From G965220075 sp965220075 (GTDB lineage: Bacteria > Chloroflexota > UBA11872): 64,000 nt of DNA. Positions 16,859 through 25,355 of the stretch are shown piece after piece. Below the pieces are notes generated by a model, which did no database searches, was not told the origin of the DNA, and saw nothing but the letters and a program-made list of their open reading frames with translations. Positions within the stretch are counted from its first letter, which is position 1, and each line of letters opens with the position of its first letter. Both the position numbers and the translations under genes were made by a program. The DNA lies in contig OZ244806.1 in the NCBI GenBank assembly GCA_965220075.1, positions 2,728,001 through 2,792,000 of the forward strand, written 5' to 3'.

Positions 16859-18130
16859 GTGACAATCACTCACGTCCCATCCGACATAGCCGACCCGTCG
16901 CTGGCCGCGGCGGGGGCAAGCCGCATCGAGTGGGCGGACCGCCTGATGCCGGTGCTCCGGCAGATACGAGAGCGCTTCGAGCGTGAGAAGCCCTTGAAAG
17001 GCCTTCGGCTTGGCGCCTGCCTGCACGTGACCACGGAGACCGCAAACCTGGTCCGCGCGCTCAAAGCCGGCGGCGCCGAGGTCAGCCTCTGCGCCTCGAA
17101 CCCGTTGAGCACTCAGGACGACGTGGCCGCCGCCCTCGTCGAGATCGAGAGCACTCCCACGTTCGCCGTCAACGGCGAAGACGACGACATCTACTACGAC
17201 CACATCAACGCCGTTTTGGACGGCCGGCCGCACGTCACGATGGACGACGGCGCGGATCTCGTATCGACGCTGCACGGGAATCGTTCCGACGTAATCGACA
17301 GGGTAGTCGGAGGCACTGAGGAAACGACCACGGGAGTCGTCCGACTGCGGGCGATGGCCGCGGAAGGGGTGCTCAAGTACCCCATCGTGGCCGTAAACGA
17401 AGCTGACACCAAGCACTTCTTCGATAACCGCTACGGCACCGGCCAATCGACCCTGGACGGCATCGTGCGCGCCACCAACATCCTGCTGGCCGGCCGCACC
17501 GTAGTCGTCGCCGGCTACGGATGGTGCGGACGCGGCCTGGCGAGCCGGGCGGACGGCATGGGCGCCCAGGTGGTCGTAACCGAGATCGATCCCGTGCGCG
17601 CGCTCGAGGCTGTCATGGACGGCTACCGGGTCATGCCCATGCTGGAAGCGGCCGGGCTGGGTGACATTTTCGTGACCGTGACGGGCGACATGCACGTCAT
17701 CGACCGGCGCCACTTCGAAGTCATGAAAGACGGGGCAATCCTGGCCAATTCGGGGCATTTCGACGTCGAGATCAACCTTGTGGGGCTGGCCGAAATGACC
17801 GTCGAGACCTCGCAGCCCCGTCCCTTCGTCGAGGCCCACAGGCTGCGGGACGGCCGGCAGATCTTCCTGCTGGCCGGCGGGCGGCTGGTCAACCTGGCGG
17901 CCGCAGAGGGCCACCCGGCCAGCGTGATGGACATGAGCTTCGCCAACCAGGCCCTGGCGGCGGAGCTGATTGCACGCAACGGCGCCAGCCTGGACGTGGG
18001 CGTGCACCCGGTGCCAAGGGACATCGATCATGAAGTCGCGCGTCTCAAGCTCGCCTCCATGGACATCGCCATCGACACGTTGACGCCGGAGCAGCAGGCC
18101 TACTTGAGCGGTTGGGAGGAGGGCACCTGA
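16859..18130 (+). CDS. ahcY: S-adenosylhomocysteinase
   Basis: NAD-dependent enzyme that splits S-adenosylhomocysteine to adenosine and homocysteine. It has 423 residues, normal for the short (non-insert) form. Recognisable motifs are HVTTETANL near 57, SLCASNPLSTQDDVAAAL near 83-100, DDGADL near 130, the catalytic segment AVNEADTKHFFDNRYG, and the Rossmann GYGWCGRG at about 220. The C-terminus lacks the usual KPxxYRY end of animal enzymes, as in other short bacterial forms. The GTG start at 16859 is the most likely. It lies 36 bases after the PfkB gene and 72 bases before metK. Confidence 0.93.
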   Translation: MTITHVPSDIADPSLAAAGASRIEWADRLMPVLRQIRERFEREKPLKGLRLGACLHVTTETANLVRALKAGGAEVSLCASNPLSTQDDVAAALVEIESTPTFAVNGEDDDIYYDHINAVLDGRPHVTMDDGADLVSTLHGNRSDVIDRVVGGTEETTTGVVRLRAMAAEGVLKYPIVAVNEADTKHFFDNRYGTGQSTLDGIVRATNILLAGRTVVVAGYGWCGRGLASRADGMGAQVVVTEIDPVRALEAVMDGYRVMPMLEAAGLGDIFVTVTGDMHVIDRRHFEVMKDGAILANSGHFDVEINLVGLAEMTVETSQPRPFVEAHRLRDGRQIFLLAGGRLVNLAAAEGHPASVMDMSFANQALAAELIARNGASLDVGVHPVPRDIDHEVARLKLASMDIAIDTLTPEQQAYLSGWEEGT

Positions 18131-18202
18131 TGAAGGAAACGGCTTCGCCGCCCCGGAGACGCCTCAAGTGAGGCACTCGGCGCGTTCGAGCGTCGCGGGC
18201 CC

Positions 18203-19435
18203 ATGACCAGCTCTTTCCTGCGCGCCCCGCGATTGCTCTTCACCTCGGAATCGGTGACCGAGGGCCATCCGGACAAGCTGTGCGATCAGATCTCGGACGC
18301 GGTGCTGGACGAGTTCATCCGGCAGGACCCGGAAAGCCGGGTCGCCTGCGAGGCCGCCACCACGACCGGGATAGTTCTCGTTCTCGGGGAGATCTCCTCC
18401 CACGCGGACTACGTGGACGTCCCCAAGGTGGTTCGCCGCACGGTTCGAAGCGCCGGCTACACCAAGGCCGAATACGGCTTTGACTTCGAGACCTGCGGGA
18501 CCATCGTTTCGATCAAGGAACAGTCGCCGGACATCCAGATGGGCGTCGACGTTGCGCTCGAGGTCCGCGACGACGGCGCCAAGCGTGCCTCGGCGGAGAC
18601 CCTCGGCGCCGGCGATCAGGGCATGATGTACGGGTTTGCGTGCGATGAGACGCCGGAGCTCATGCCCCTGCCCATCGCGCTGGCCCACCGCACCGCGCGG
18701 CGCCTTGCGGAGGTCCGCAAGGACGGGACGCTCGAGTGGCTGCGGCCCGACGGCAAGACCCAGGTGACGGTGGAATACCGACACGGCAAGCCCGCACGCG
18801 TGGACACCGTGGTTATCGCCGCCCAGCACGACCCCGAAGTAAGCAACGACGTGATCGACCGCGACCTCGAAGAGTTCGTCATCCGCGAGGCGATCCCCTC
18901 GCGCTTCCTGGATCACGACACTCGTTTCATCATCAACGGGACCGGGCGGTTCGTGATCGGCGGCCCCATGGGCGACGCGGGACTCACAGGACGCAAGATC
19001 ATCGTGGACACGTATGGGGGCATGGCGCGCCACGGCGGCGGGGCCTTCTCCGGCAAGGACCCCTCGAAGGTCGATCGCTCCGCCAACTATGCCGCGCGCT
19101 GGATTGCCAAAAACGTGGTGGCCGCGGGGTTGGCCGCGCGCTTCGAGGTGCAGCTCGCGTACGTGATCGGGAAGGCCGAGCCGGTGTCCGTCAACGTGGA
19201 GTCCTTCGGCTCAGGAACAGTCTCGGACGAGAGGCTGGAAACCGCGGTCCGCCGCACGTTCGACCTCAGACCCGGAGCAATCATCCGCGATCTCGACCTG
19301 CGCCGTCCGATCTACAGCCAGGTGGCCGCGTACGGTCACTTCGGGCGCGACGACCTCGAGGACGTGCCGTGGGAGAAGCCGACCAGGGTGGAGGAACTGC
19401 GCACCGCCGCCGGCGTGCGCGCTAAGGCCAGCTAA
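18203..19435 (+). CDS. metK: S-adenosylmethionine synthetase
   Basis: Makes S-adenosylmethionine from methionine and ATP. It has 410 residues. The signature TSESVTEGHPDKLCDQ lies near residues 15-30 with the methionine- and ATP-binding His-Pro-Asp-Lys. GAGDQGMMYGF is the flexible-loop hexapeptide region, and GGGAFSGKDPSKVDRS is the phosphate-binding segment. All are intact. It is the last gene of the methylation-cycle operon. Its TAA (19433-19435) is followed after only two bases by an IS481-type insertion sequence, so any native terminator has been displaced. Confidence 0.96.
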   Translation: MTSSFLRAPRLLFTSESVTEGHPDKLCDQISDAVLDEFIRQDPESRVACEAATTTGIVLVLGEISSHADYVDVPKVVRRTVRSAGYTKAEYGFDFETCGTIVSIKEQSPDIQMGVDVALEVRDDGAKRASAETLGAGDQGMMYGFACDETPELMPLPIALAHRTARRLAEVRKDGTLEWLRPDGKTQVTVEYRHGKPARVDTVVIAAQHDPEVSNDVIDRDLEEFVIREAIPSRFLDHDTRFIINGTGRFVIGGPMGDAGLTGRKIIVDTYGGMARHGGGAFSGKDPSKVDRSANYAARWIAKNVVAAGLAARFEVQLAYVIGKAEPVSVNVESFGSGTVSDERLETAVRRTFDLRPGAIIRDLDLRRPIYSQVAAYGHFGRDDLEDVPWEKPTRVEELRTAAGVRAKAS

Positions 19436-19437
19436 CC

Positions 19438-20442
19438 GGTCCTCTTCCCGAGATGTAGCGACGGGTAGCGCTCATCTCGACGGCCTCTGGGGCCACATTT
19501 TGGCAGCCCCAAGGACTTGGGCCGGCGTGCGACCTTGGGTGCGGCGGCCGGTGTGCGCGCGGTGGCGGTTGTAGTACTGGAGATACTGCGCCAGATCGGT
19601 GCGGAGGGCCGTGAAGCGGGGGATCAAGGCGCGCGCGAAGGTGGGGCGGTAGCACTCCTCCAGGATGGTTTGGTGGACGCGCTCGACACAGCCGTTGCTC
19701 TGGGGGCGACCGGCGCGGATGCGCGTGTGGCGCACACCCGCGCGGTGCAGCGCCTGGGTGAAGGTGGCGCTGGTGAACTCCCCGGCATTGTCGGTGCTGA
19801 CGCGGTCGAGCCGCCAGCCCTGGCGGGCCAAGTCCGTCGCAACCCGCTGGGCGAGGGCTGCGGTATAGCGCGCGGCGGGATTGCGCGGGGTGTTGTGGAG
19901 GGTGGCCCAGGTGTAGCTGGAGGCGACATCGATGGCGGTGTATTGCCAGGTGCGCCCGCGGGAGCCCGCCAGTTGAACGACATGGAAGCAATCCAGTTGC
20001 ACCAGGTCGCCGGGCTGCGCCGGTGCCCGCCCCACCGCGGGCGCCGCAACTCCGCCGCCAGCCGGTCGGGCCCCCAGCCCGGATGCGCTAAGGCCAGGGC
20101 CAGGATGTGCTGTTCCAGCCAGGGCGGCGTCCGTCGCGGCGACTGGGGCGGTCGCCGTTCACGCGGGCGCAGGGCATCCAGGCCCCAGCGCAGCACCGGC
20201 TTGCGCCAGCGGTAGTACGTCGAGGGGTGCACCCCCAGGATCCGGCAGGCTGCCCGGACATTGCCCAGCTCGTCAGCGAGCGCGAACAGCCGTAGCCGAA
20301 ACCGGTACAACACGTCATCATGGGTCATGAGCGGTGCCTCGCTTCCATCTCATCGCTTGATCCCGACGAGATGCAGCGTGCACCGCTCCCTGCTGTCAGC
20401 CCAAACTGACCCCAGGTGTCGCGTCTATTTGGGAAGAGGACA
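19438..20442. mobile_element. IS481-type insertion sequence, degenerate
   Basis: The element is about 1,005 bp, bounded by inverted ends: GGTCCTCTTCCC at 19438 (one change from TGTCCTCTTCCC) and GGGAAGAGGACA at 20431-20442. TGT...ACA termini, a single DDE transposase and this size fit the IS481 family. The first 123 bp recur at 22096-22218 with one mismatch near 19463, and there the end reads TGTCCTCTTCCC exactly. Left flanks of both copies read AGCTAAC; the right flank of this copy is AAACTAGT. The two sides of this copy do not form an identical target duplication, which suggests later recombination. Confidence 0.85.
19472..20328 (-). pseudogene. IS481-type transposase, frameshifted with internal deletion
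   Basis: The N-terminal part, from the ATG at 20328, is a helix-turn-helix domain (VRAACRILGVHPSTYYRW). The C-terminal part, read in another frame from about 20035, is a complete DDE core: D in VQLDCFHV, D in STDNAGEF and E in GCVERVHQ. The two frames meet near 20035, where the first half runs out shortly after PDRLAAELRR. Intact relatives carry roughly 60 more residues, including a second helix-turn-helix, between these parts, so a deletion that changed frame is likely. The transposase is probably inactive unless made by frameshifting, which the missing segment argues against. Confidence 0.8.
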
Positions 20443-20444
20443 AA

Positions 20445-21116
20445 CTAGTACGCGACATTCGACCGACATTCAAGTGGTTGGTCCCCGCTCGCTTCAACCA
20501 GCTTGGCCGCATCCATGGCTGCCTGCCTTGCTGCATCATGGGCGATGGCTTGGGCGGCCTGTCTCGCGGTTCTCGGCATCTCGTCAGCCGCTGCACACAC
20601 GGCGACCATGTGCAGAGCGTTCGTGCGGATCGGCTCTGCGGAAATCGAGGTCGCGGCTCTGTATGCCGAATTGTAGTCGCTGGCCCAGACGGACGCATGG
20701 ACTAACACACGCAATGTGGGATCGTCCTTCGTGGCCACTGCTGTGCTCAAACGTCGGTGAAAGGCGTCCCTCTGCGCTGCGAGAGACGCCGGATCCTCTG
20801 TGGCAGTGGGCGTAGGCGTGAACGTCGGCCGAGGCGTGAGCGTCGGCTGCGGCGTTGGGGTGAATGGCGTAATCGTAGGACGCGGGGTTGGGGATCCCTG
20901 CTTGGCGGACGTATCCGTTCCCCTATGGTCCAGCACGCGCGTGTGCTGGACCACAACCACCTCAGGGACAGATGGCTCGGGGTGTGGCGCATAACATTTG
21001 CTGTATACGAGACCTGCGAAGCATGCAATGGTGATCATCCCTGGCAACCCACCTGCGAAAACCCACCTGAAAAATTTTCGACCCCAAAGGTCACCAAGAA
21101 GGAGCCATACGCGCAA
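20445..21116 (-). CDS. unknown membrane-anchored protein with Pro/Thr-rich stalk
   Basis: A 223-residue protein. A hydrophobic segment at about 26-42 (GMITIACFAGLVYSK) would anchor it in the membrane. A Pro/Thr-rich stalk of TP repeats follows at about 75-110, then an Ala-rich helical soluble domain. No family is recognised. It starts one base after the stop of the upstream exported-protein gene, so the two form an operon. Its TAG stop lies only two bases from the right end of the insertion sequence. The pair is visibly less GC-rich than its neighbours, which suggests transfer from elsewhere. Confidence 0.6.
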   Translation of the reverse strand: MRVWLLLGDLWGRKFFRWVFAGGLPGMITIACFAGLVYSKCYAPHPEPSVPEVVVVQHTRVLDHRGTDTSAKQGSPTPRPTITPFTPTPQPTLTPRPTFTPTPTATEDPASLAAQRDAFHRRLSTAVATKDDPTLRVLVHASVWASDYNSAYRAATSISAEPIRTNALHMVAVCAAADEMPRTARQAAQAIAHDAARQAAMDAAKLVEASGDQPLECRSNVAY

Positions 21117-21117
21117 T

Positions 21118-21891
21118 CTAAATCCGCTCAGGTTCGAACCGCAGGTTGTTGATCAACGGTCCGAGTCCATCGCAAACGTCCTTGAAGACCGAGAGTCGAC
21201 CGGTCGAGTTGGGCGCGACATTGAAGTCACTCGTGGTCATGCGATCAATTACGTAGTCGTCGTCATAAATGATCAGGATGTCGATCCAGGCAAACTGCAA
21301 CCATTCGGACAAATAGTTCACGATGTCCAGCTTGGTGACAACCTTCCAGCACATGTCGTCAAGTTGGATCTTGTCCCAGGTCCAATTGGCAACCTCGAAA
21401 TCCGGGTGAGGCGCGAGGGGGCACTGGTCGTTCCGTCGGGGACACGGGTACGCGCCCGACGAGATGGCTGGCAGGGTTCCACGCAGGTAAGCCTCAACGT
21501 CGCCATTCGTGACGACCGCAAGCGCGATGGTCGCAGCCATTATCTCGTTTTCACCGCGTGCGGTGGCGACTTTCTTAACACGTTCAAAGTCGCGCTCTGC
21601 GTCTGATGACACTGGAGATGGGGTGGTCACGGTGCTCGTCGGCAGCTGCTCGCCCAGTGCCCACGCGAAGGCGCGCTGGACATCGTCACGATGGTCGTTG
21701 CGGCACGCCTGCTCAGCATGGTCGCCGAACGTGCGCTGGTAGATCCCGATGTTCTCGTAGTTTCCATGACTGGCCTCGAAGGTGTCGTTGATCTCAACAC
21801 ACGTTGCCGGCCATTGAGCGGCGGACATGCTGATCGTGAGACACAAGATGATCGTGGCGAGCCCAAATGCCCGTACGGCACGGTTACGCAT
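21118..21891 (-). CDS. unknown secreted protein
   Basis: A 257-residue protein. The N-terminus is a classical signal peptide: two arginines, a hydrophobic core (TIILCLTISM) and a likely cut after SAA. The mature part contains eight cysteines, including a Cys-rich CPRRNDQCPL segment, and a C-terminal region with aromatic and Asp-rich strands (WIDILIIYDDDYVIDRM). No family is recognised. It is the first gene of a two-gene operon with the membrane-anchored protein. The operon lies between a full copy and an end fragment of the same insertion sequence, so it may have travelled with it. Confidence 0.6.
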   Translation of the reverse strand: MRNRAVRAFGLATIILCLTISMSAAQWPATCVEINDTFEASHGNYENIGIYQRTFGDHAEQACRNDHRDDVQRAFAWALGEQLPTSTVTTPSPVSSDAERDFERVKKVATARGENEIMAATIALAVVTNGDVEAYLRGTLPAISSGAYPCPRRNDQCPLAPHPDFEVANWTWDKIQLDDMCWKVVTKLDIVNYLSEWLQFAWIDILIIYDDDYVIDRMTTSDFNVAPNSTGRLSVFKDVCDGLGPLINNLRFEPERI

Positions 21892-22095
21892 GACATCTCC
21901 AGGGGCTGCACGGTGGTCAGCGTGTAGACGGCCAGACTAAGCTCTTGCGCACCTGTGAGTATTTCGCTCGACGCCATCGTTGAAGACCTGATGAGGCCGC
22001 CGAGCGCGAGCGCAAGGGTTCGTTGGCCATGCTGGGACACCGCATATGTGGATGTCGATTCTAGGTGAGACGGCTGTGGATGCCCAGAGCTAACA

Positions 22096-22218
22096 TGTCC
22101 TCTTCCCGAGATGTAGCGACGGGTGGCGCTCATCTCGACGGCCTCTGGGGCCACATTTTGGCAGCCCCAAGGACTTGGGCCGGCGTGCGACCTTGGGTGC
22201 GGCGGCCGGTGTGCGCGC
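22096..22218. mobile_element. 123-bp end fragment of the IS481-type element
   Basis: Matches 19438-19560 at all but about two positions, in the same orientation, starting with the complete terminal repeat TGTCCTCTTCCC. Similarity stops at 22218, immediately before the TCA (22219-22221) that is the complement of the SDR gene's stop codon. This is a truncated second copy or the scar of a deletion. Together with the full copy it brackets the two-gene insert at 20445-21891. Confidence 0.9.
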
Positions 22219-22950
22219 TCAGCCGCGCCCGATGAAGGGCTGGTCCACGGGCAGCACGGTGGCCTCCAACATGCTCACGTGCGGCGGCAGCGCGGCCATG
22301 GTGACCGCCACCTGAGCCAGCTCGTCGACCGACATGGTCGGCTCGCCCCCCTCCGTGTCGGGCTGCTCGGCGCGCCGTTCCACCCAGACGTTGCCCGGAT
22401 TGAGACAGGAGCAGGAGATCCCATGCGGCCGGCCTTCCAGCGCCGTCACCTGGGTCAGCCCCCAGAGTCCGAACTTGCTCGCGCTGTACGAGGCGGAGTT
22501 GGGCCGTACGCGCTGCGAGGAGATGCTGGCCACGTTGATGATGCGCCCTCCGCCTTGCCCGATCATGATCCGCATGGCTTCGCGGGTGCAAAGAAACGGC
22601 CCGCGCAGATTGGTGGCCATCACGTCGTCCCAAGCCTCGGTCTCACCTTCATGCAACGGGGACGGCCTGCTGATCCCCGCGTTGTTGACGAGGATGTCGA
22701 GCCGGCCGTGCCGTGCGTGCGCCCGGTCGACGAGCCGCACGACCTGCTCCTCGTCGCGCATGTCGGTAGGCACGGCGAGCGCATCGCCGCCGCTGGCTCG
22801 CAGCACGGCAGCGGCCGCCTCCAGCTTCGTCTCGTCGCGGGCCGCCACCACCAGGCGCGCGCCCTCAGCCGCGAATGCCCGCGCGATACCGAGCCCGATC
22901 CCTCGATTGGCGCCTGTCACCAAGGCGACTTGACCATCCAACACGCCCAC
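22219..22950 (-). CDS. short-chain dehydrogenase/reductase
   Basis: NAD(P)-dependent oxidoreductase of 243 residues. The cofactor motif TGANRGIG lies near residues 11-18, NNAG in the middle (ILVNNAGISRP), and the catalytic Ser and Tyr-x-x-x-Lys are SIS...YSASK. The GTG start at 22950 is preferred because a GGAGGAGG lies six bases upstream; an ATG 33 bases earlier lacks this. Length is at the short end of the classical family, and the C-terminus (VDQPFIGRG) ends exactly where insertion-sequence DNA begins, so a few terminal residues may have been altered. Substrate is unknown. Confidence 0.88.
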   Translation of the reverse strand: MGVLDGQVALVTGANRGIGLGIARAFAAEGARLVVAARDETKLEAAAAVLRASGGDALAVPTDMRDEEQVVRLVDRAHARHGRLDILVNNAGISRPSPLHEGETEAWDDVMATNLRGPFLCTREAMRIMIGQGGGRIINVASISSQRVRPNSASYSASKFGLWGLTQVTALEGRPHGISCSCLNPGNVWVERRAEQPDTEGGEPTMSVDELAQVAVTMAALPPHVSMLEATVLPVDQPFIGRG

Positions 22951-23179
22951 GGTCGGCCTCCTCCGCATGCTTGCAAGTCCGGTATATGCGAGCGTCATTA
23001 TGCGCCGGAGCGTCTCGCCGCATGCGCCGCCGCGGACTCATTAGGGATCGGGTGGATCGTCAATGAGCGCTTACGCGGTCGCTCCGTCCGGGCTTTTTCT
23101 CCGATTCGTCCCGGCGCGGCTCGGGTGCGGCTGGCACGGGGCGATTCGAGTGCCGCACCAATGAGCGCTAGGATTCCGA

Positions 23180-23255
23180 GGGCCGGTAGCTCAGCAGGCA
23201 GAGCAGCGGACTTTTAATCCGAAGGTCGTGGGTTCGAGTCCCACTCGGCCCACCA
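23180..23255 (+). tRNA. tRNA-Lys (TTT anticodon)
   Basis: A complete cloverleaf of 76 bases including an encoded CCA. The acceptor stem GGGCCGG pairs with TCGGCCC, closing with one G-T pair. The anticodon loop CTTTTAA lies between CGGA and TCCG, and the T arm is GTGGG-TTCGAGT-CCCAC. The integrase gene lies just beyond the 3' end, so the 3' half of this tRNA is the likely attachment site of the integrative element; the element restores the tRNA sequence. No second copy of the 3' end occurs in the window. Confidence 0.96.
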
Positions 23256-23306
23256 GGTTTGAGAGCCGTTTTTTTCCGCCCCTAAATCCAGCATTTTGGG
23301 CGCGTT

Positions 23307-23327
23307 GCCAACATTTTGCCAACATTT
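23307..23327 (+). repeat. tandem 10-bp repeats next to the attachment site
   Basis: GCCAACATTT occurs at 23307-23316 and again at 23318-23327, with a looser CAGCATTTTG just upstream. They lie between the tRNA-Lys 3' end and the integrase gene. Short direct repeats in this position are typical arm-type binding sites for tyrosine recombinases or excisionases; that role is inferred. Confidence 0.5.
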
Positions 23328-23358
23328 CTGCCGGCGATTCGGCACCTCCGAAGTCGGC

Positions 23359-24483
23359 CTAGGAAACCTCTCCCGAGTGACCGCGTGCGTCCAAGACTTT
23401 GCCAACCCGCTGCACGGCCTCCGCTTGGATGCCGGGCGTGACGTGGGAGTAGGTGTCGAGCGTGAGCGTAATGCTCGCGTGGCCCAGCTGCTCCTGCACC
23501 ACCCGCGGATGCACGCCTTCACTTAGCATGATGCTGGCGTGCACATGGCGGAGATCCTTGATGCGCAGCGACGGTAGATCAGCCCGGTGGAGCGCTCGCT
23601 GAAAGCGGGCGAGCATGACACTGGGCTCGATGGGGCGGCCGTCGGCCTGGGCGAAGACGAGGTCATGGCCGAGGTAGAGCGGGCCCAGCTCCCGTCTGCG
23701 AGCCGCCTGGCTGCTGCGGTGCTTGGTGAGCTGCTGGACTGCGGTGGTGTCGAGGGCGATGGTGCGCGTGCTGCGATGGGTCTTGGTCGGCGCAAAGACC
23801 AACCCCTGCCCCTTGATGCGCTGTAGCGACTGGCGGATGCGCGCCCTGCCGACTTCGAGATCAAGGTCGCGCCAGCGCAGCGCCACCAGTTCGCCAGGCC
23901 GCACGCCCGTTGTCACGGCCAGGCGTATCGGCAGCTCGAGGTCGGTGCCGCGGATGGCGGCCAGCGCGGCCCGGACTACCTCCACGCTGGGGATGTCCAC
24001 GGGCTGGGTCCGAGACCGCGGGGGCCGAGCCGCGAGGGCCGGGTTGCGCGCCAGCAGTTGAAGTTTGACCGCGTCGTTAAGGGCTTTGCGCATCACTTGG
24101 TGTACGTAGTCCACGGTCCGCGTGAGGCCCTGCTGCCGCAGCGTGACGTAGAGCCCCTGGAGGTGGAGGGGCCGCAGCTGGGTGAGCTTGAGGTGCCCCA
24201 GCCTCGGCTGGAGGAACCGCTGCACGTGATAGCGGTAGTCCTGGTACGTGCGTGGGGCGTTCTGGAGACGTACCTGGGTTTCGAGCCACTGCTCAAGGTA
24301 GTTTCCGACGGTGGCCGCCGTCGGTTCGACGAGGGCGCCCGTTTGCACGTCCTCCTCTAGGCGGGCGGCGGCCCGTTCGGCCTGCCGCTTGGTTCCACGA
24401 ACCGAGAGCCACCGGCGCTTGCCGCCGCCGAGGTGCACGGAAACCTCCCAGCGGCGGGGGCCGCGCTTGCGAATGTGAGCCAT
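23359..24483 (-). CDS. int: tyrosine recombinase (integrase)
   Basis: A 374-residue site-specific recombinase. The N-terminal arm-binding domain occupies about 1-55, a SAM-like core-binding domain about 58-150 (NYLEQWLETQ onwards), and the catalytic domain the rest: R195 in TGVRPGELVALRW, R312 in KDLRH, H334 in LGHASI and the nucleophile Y345 in LDTYSH. The usual His of the HxxR box is Lys309, a substitution found in some active relatives. It faces the tRNA-Lys 3' end, 104 bases away, and follows the excisionase-like gene by three bases. It probably integrates the element into that tRNA. Confidence 0.92.
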   Translation of the reverse strand: MAHIRKRGPRRWEVSVHLGGGKRRWLSVRGTKRQAERAAARLEEDVQTGALVEPTAATVGNYLEQWLETQVRLQNAPRTYQDYRYHVQRFLQPRLGHLKLTQLRPLHLQGLYVTLRQQGLTRTVDYVHQVMRKALNDAVKLQLLARNPALAARPPRSRTQPVDIPSVEVVRAALAAIRGTDLELPIRLAVTTGVRPGELVALRWRDLDLEVGRARIRQSLQRIKGQGLVFAPTKTHRSTRTIALDTTAVQQLTKHRSSQAARRRELGPLYLGHDLVFAQADGRPIEPSVMLARFQRALHRADLPSLRIKDLRHVHASIMLSEGVHPRVVQEQLGHASITLTLDTYSHVTPGIQAEAVQRVGKVLDARGHSGEVS

Positions 24484-24486
24484 GGG

Positions 24487-24741
24487 TCATGCGTTCCATT
24501 TCTGGTCCTGGTGGCGGCTCGACGCGGACTGCCCGGCGTCGAGCAGCGCGTGGAGGTCTTCCTGTAGCGTGTGGCTGGGGATGCGGATCCACCGGCCGAT
24601 GCGGATATGCCGGATCAGCCCGGCATGGCACATGCGGCGGACGCGTCCCTCATCGAGTTGCCAGAGCTCGGCCACCTGCTTGACGGTGAGCATGCGCAGG
24701 GCGCGATCCGCAGCGGTGGCACGCGAGCGGGCTGGTGTCAT
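24487..24741 (-). CDS. xis: excisionase-like helix-turn-helix protein
   Basis: An 84-residue protein. Residues from about 17 onwards (MLTVKQVAELWQLDEGRVRR, then GLIRHIRIGRWIRIP) form a winged helix-turn-helix of the MerR/excisionase type, with the wing containing the usual Gly-Arg-x-x-Arg-Ile pattern. It ends three bases before the integrase start, which supports a directionality factor role in excision. A later in-frame ATG at 24693 would keep the whole domain and is a possible start. Confidence 0.8.
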   Translation of the reverse strand: MTPARSRATAADRALRMLTVKQVAELWQLDEGRVRRMCHAGLIRHIRIGRWIRIPSHTLQEDLHALLDAGQSASSRHQDQKWNA

Positions 24742-24909
24742 CCTGGTGCGATCCAGCCCGCGTGGCGGAGTCCGACCGCCGATGCGTCAGAAGGTCTCAG
24801 AGGACCGGGCGATCCTCGCGGTCTGACAGAGCCTCGCGGGATCGCTGAGTTGGGATTGGGATGCGACCTGAGCACGCTTCCACGATCCGCTCAGTGACGG
24901 CGTCCGCCA

Positions 24910-24925
24910 ATGCAGAATTCCGTAA
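24910..24925 (-). promoter_or_regulatory. element motif copy upstream of xis-int
   Basis: On the minus strand this reads TTACGGAATTCTGCAT. It matches 13 of 16 positions of the motif found exactly at 30524 and 63631. It lies about 170 bases upstream of the xis start. Confidence 0.4.
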
Positions 24926-24951
24926 ATTCAGTTGGCGCCAAGCTCGGGACT

Positions 24952-25003
24952 GCCGTCTCGCCCGCAGACTGCGGCTTGCTGCGGCTCTTCGCCGCGAGAC
25001 GGC
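24952..25003. repeat. strong two-level inverted repeat
   Basis: GCCGTCTCGC (24952-24961) is perfectly complementary to GCGAGACGGC (24994-25003). Within the loop, CCGCAG and CTGCGG can pair as a second stem. A ten-pair perfect arm in non-coding element DNA suggests a protein-binding site, a replication or transfer origin, or a structured transcript. Confidence 0.5.
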
Positions 25004-25355
25004 ACGCGCTTAGGCTCATCGGCGGCTGCTAGCGCCGCCAGCCAACGGGGTCCGGCCGTGATTGCGGCGCGGTCCTGTGGGGGTGTGCCGACGCTTGAGC
25101 GATCGATGTAGTGATGCCCGAGCCAGGCTTGCGCCTAGTCGTACTGACGACACACCTGCGAGATACCTGACGGTAGCGGGACCCCCAGCGAGACTGGGGT
25201 ACCAAACGACCGCGTTCATGACTGAGGTCCCTGCCGATAGTGCAGCTGGCGGACCCACGCAAGTCGCGCAGCTTAGGCCGACCAGCTCCGCAACCGCTGC
25301 GCCCAGTCGTCGGACCGGGTGCCCGGTGAGCCCGCCGCCACCCGGAACTGAGCCG

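Larger units (their letters stand above)
24742..25355. other. 614-bp intergenic region of the element
   Basis: No convincing gene. It holds a copy of the 16-bp element motif (24910-24925), a large two-level hairpin (24952-25003), and a smaller GGCGGC/GCCGCC hairpin near 25019-25037. It probably contains the xis-int promoter; an origin or transfer site is possible but not shown. Confidence 0.5.

Noticed and set aside
16586..18031. Long open frame (481 codons) on the minus strand opposite ahcY
   Set aside because: Composition is a GC-skew shadow of S-adenosylhomocysteinase, whose motifs are complete; no family resemblance or start signal.
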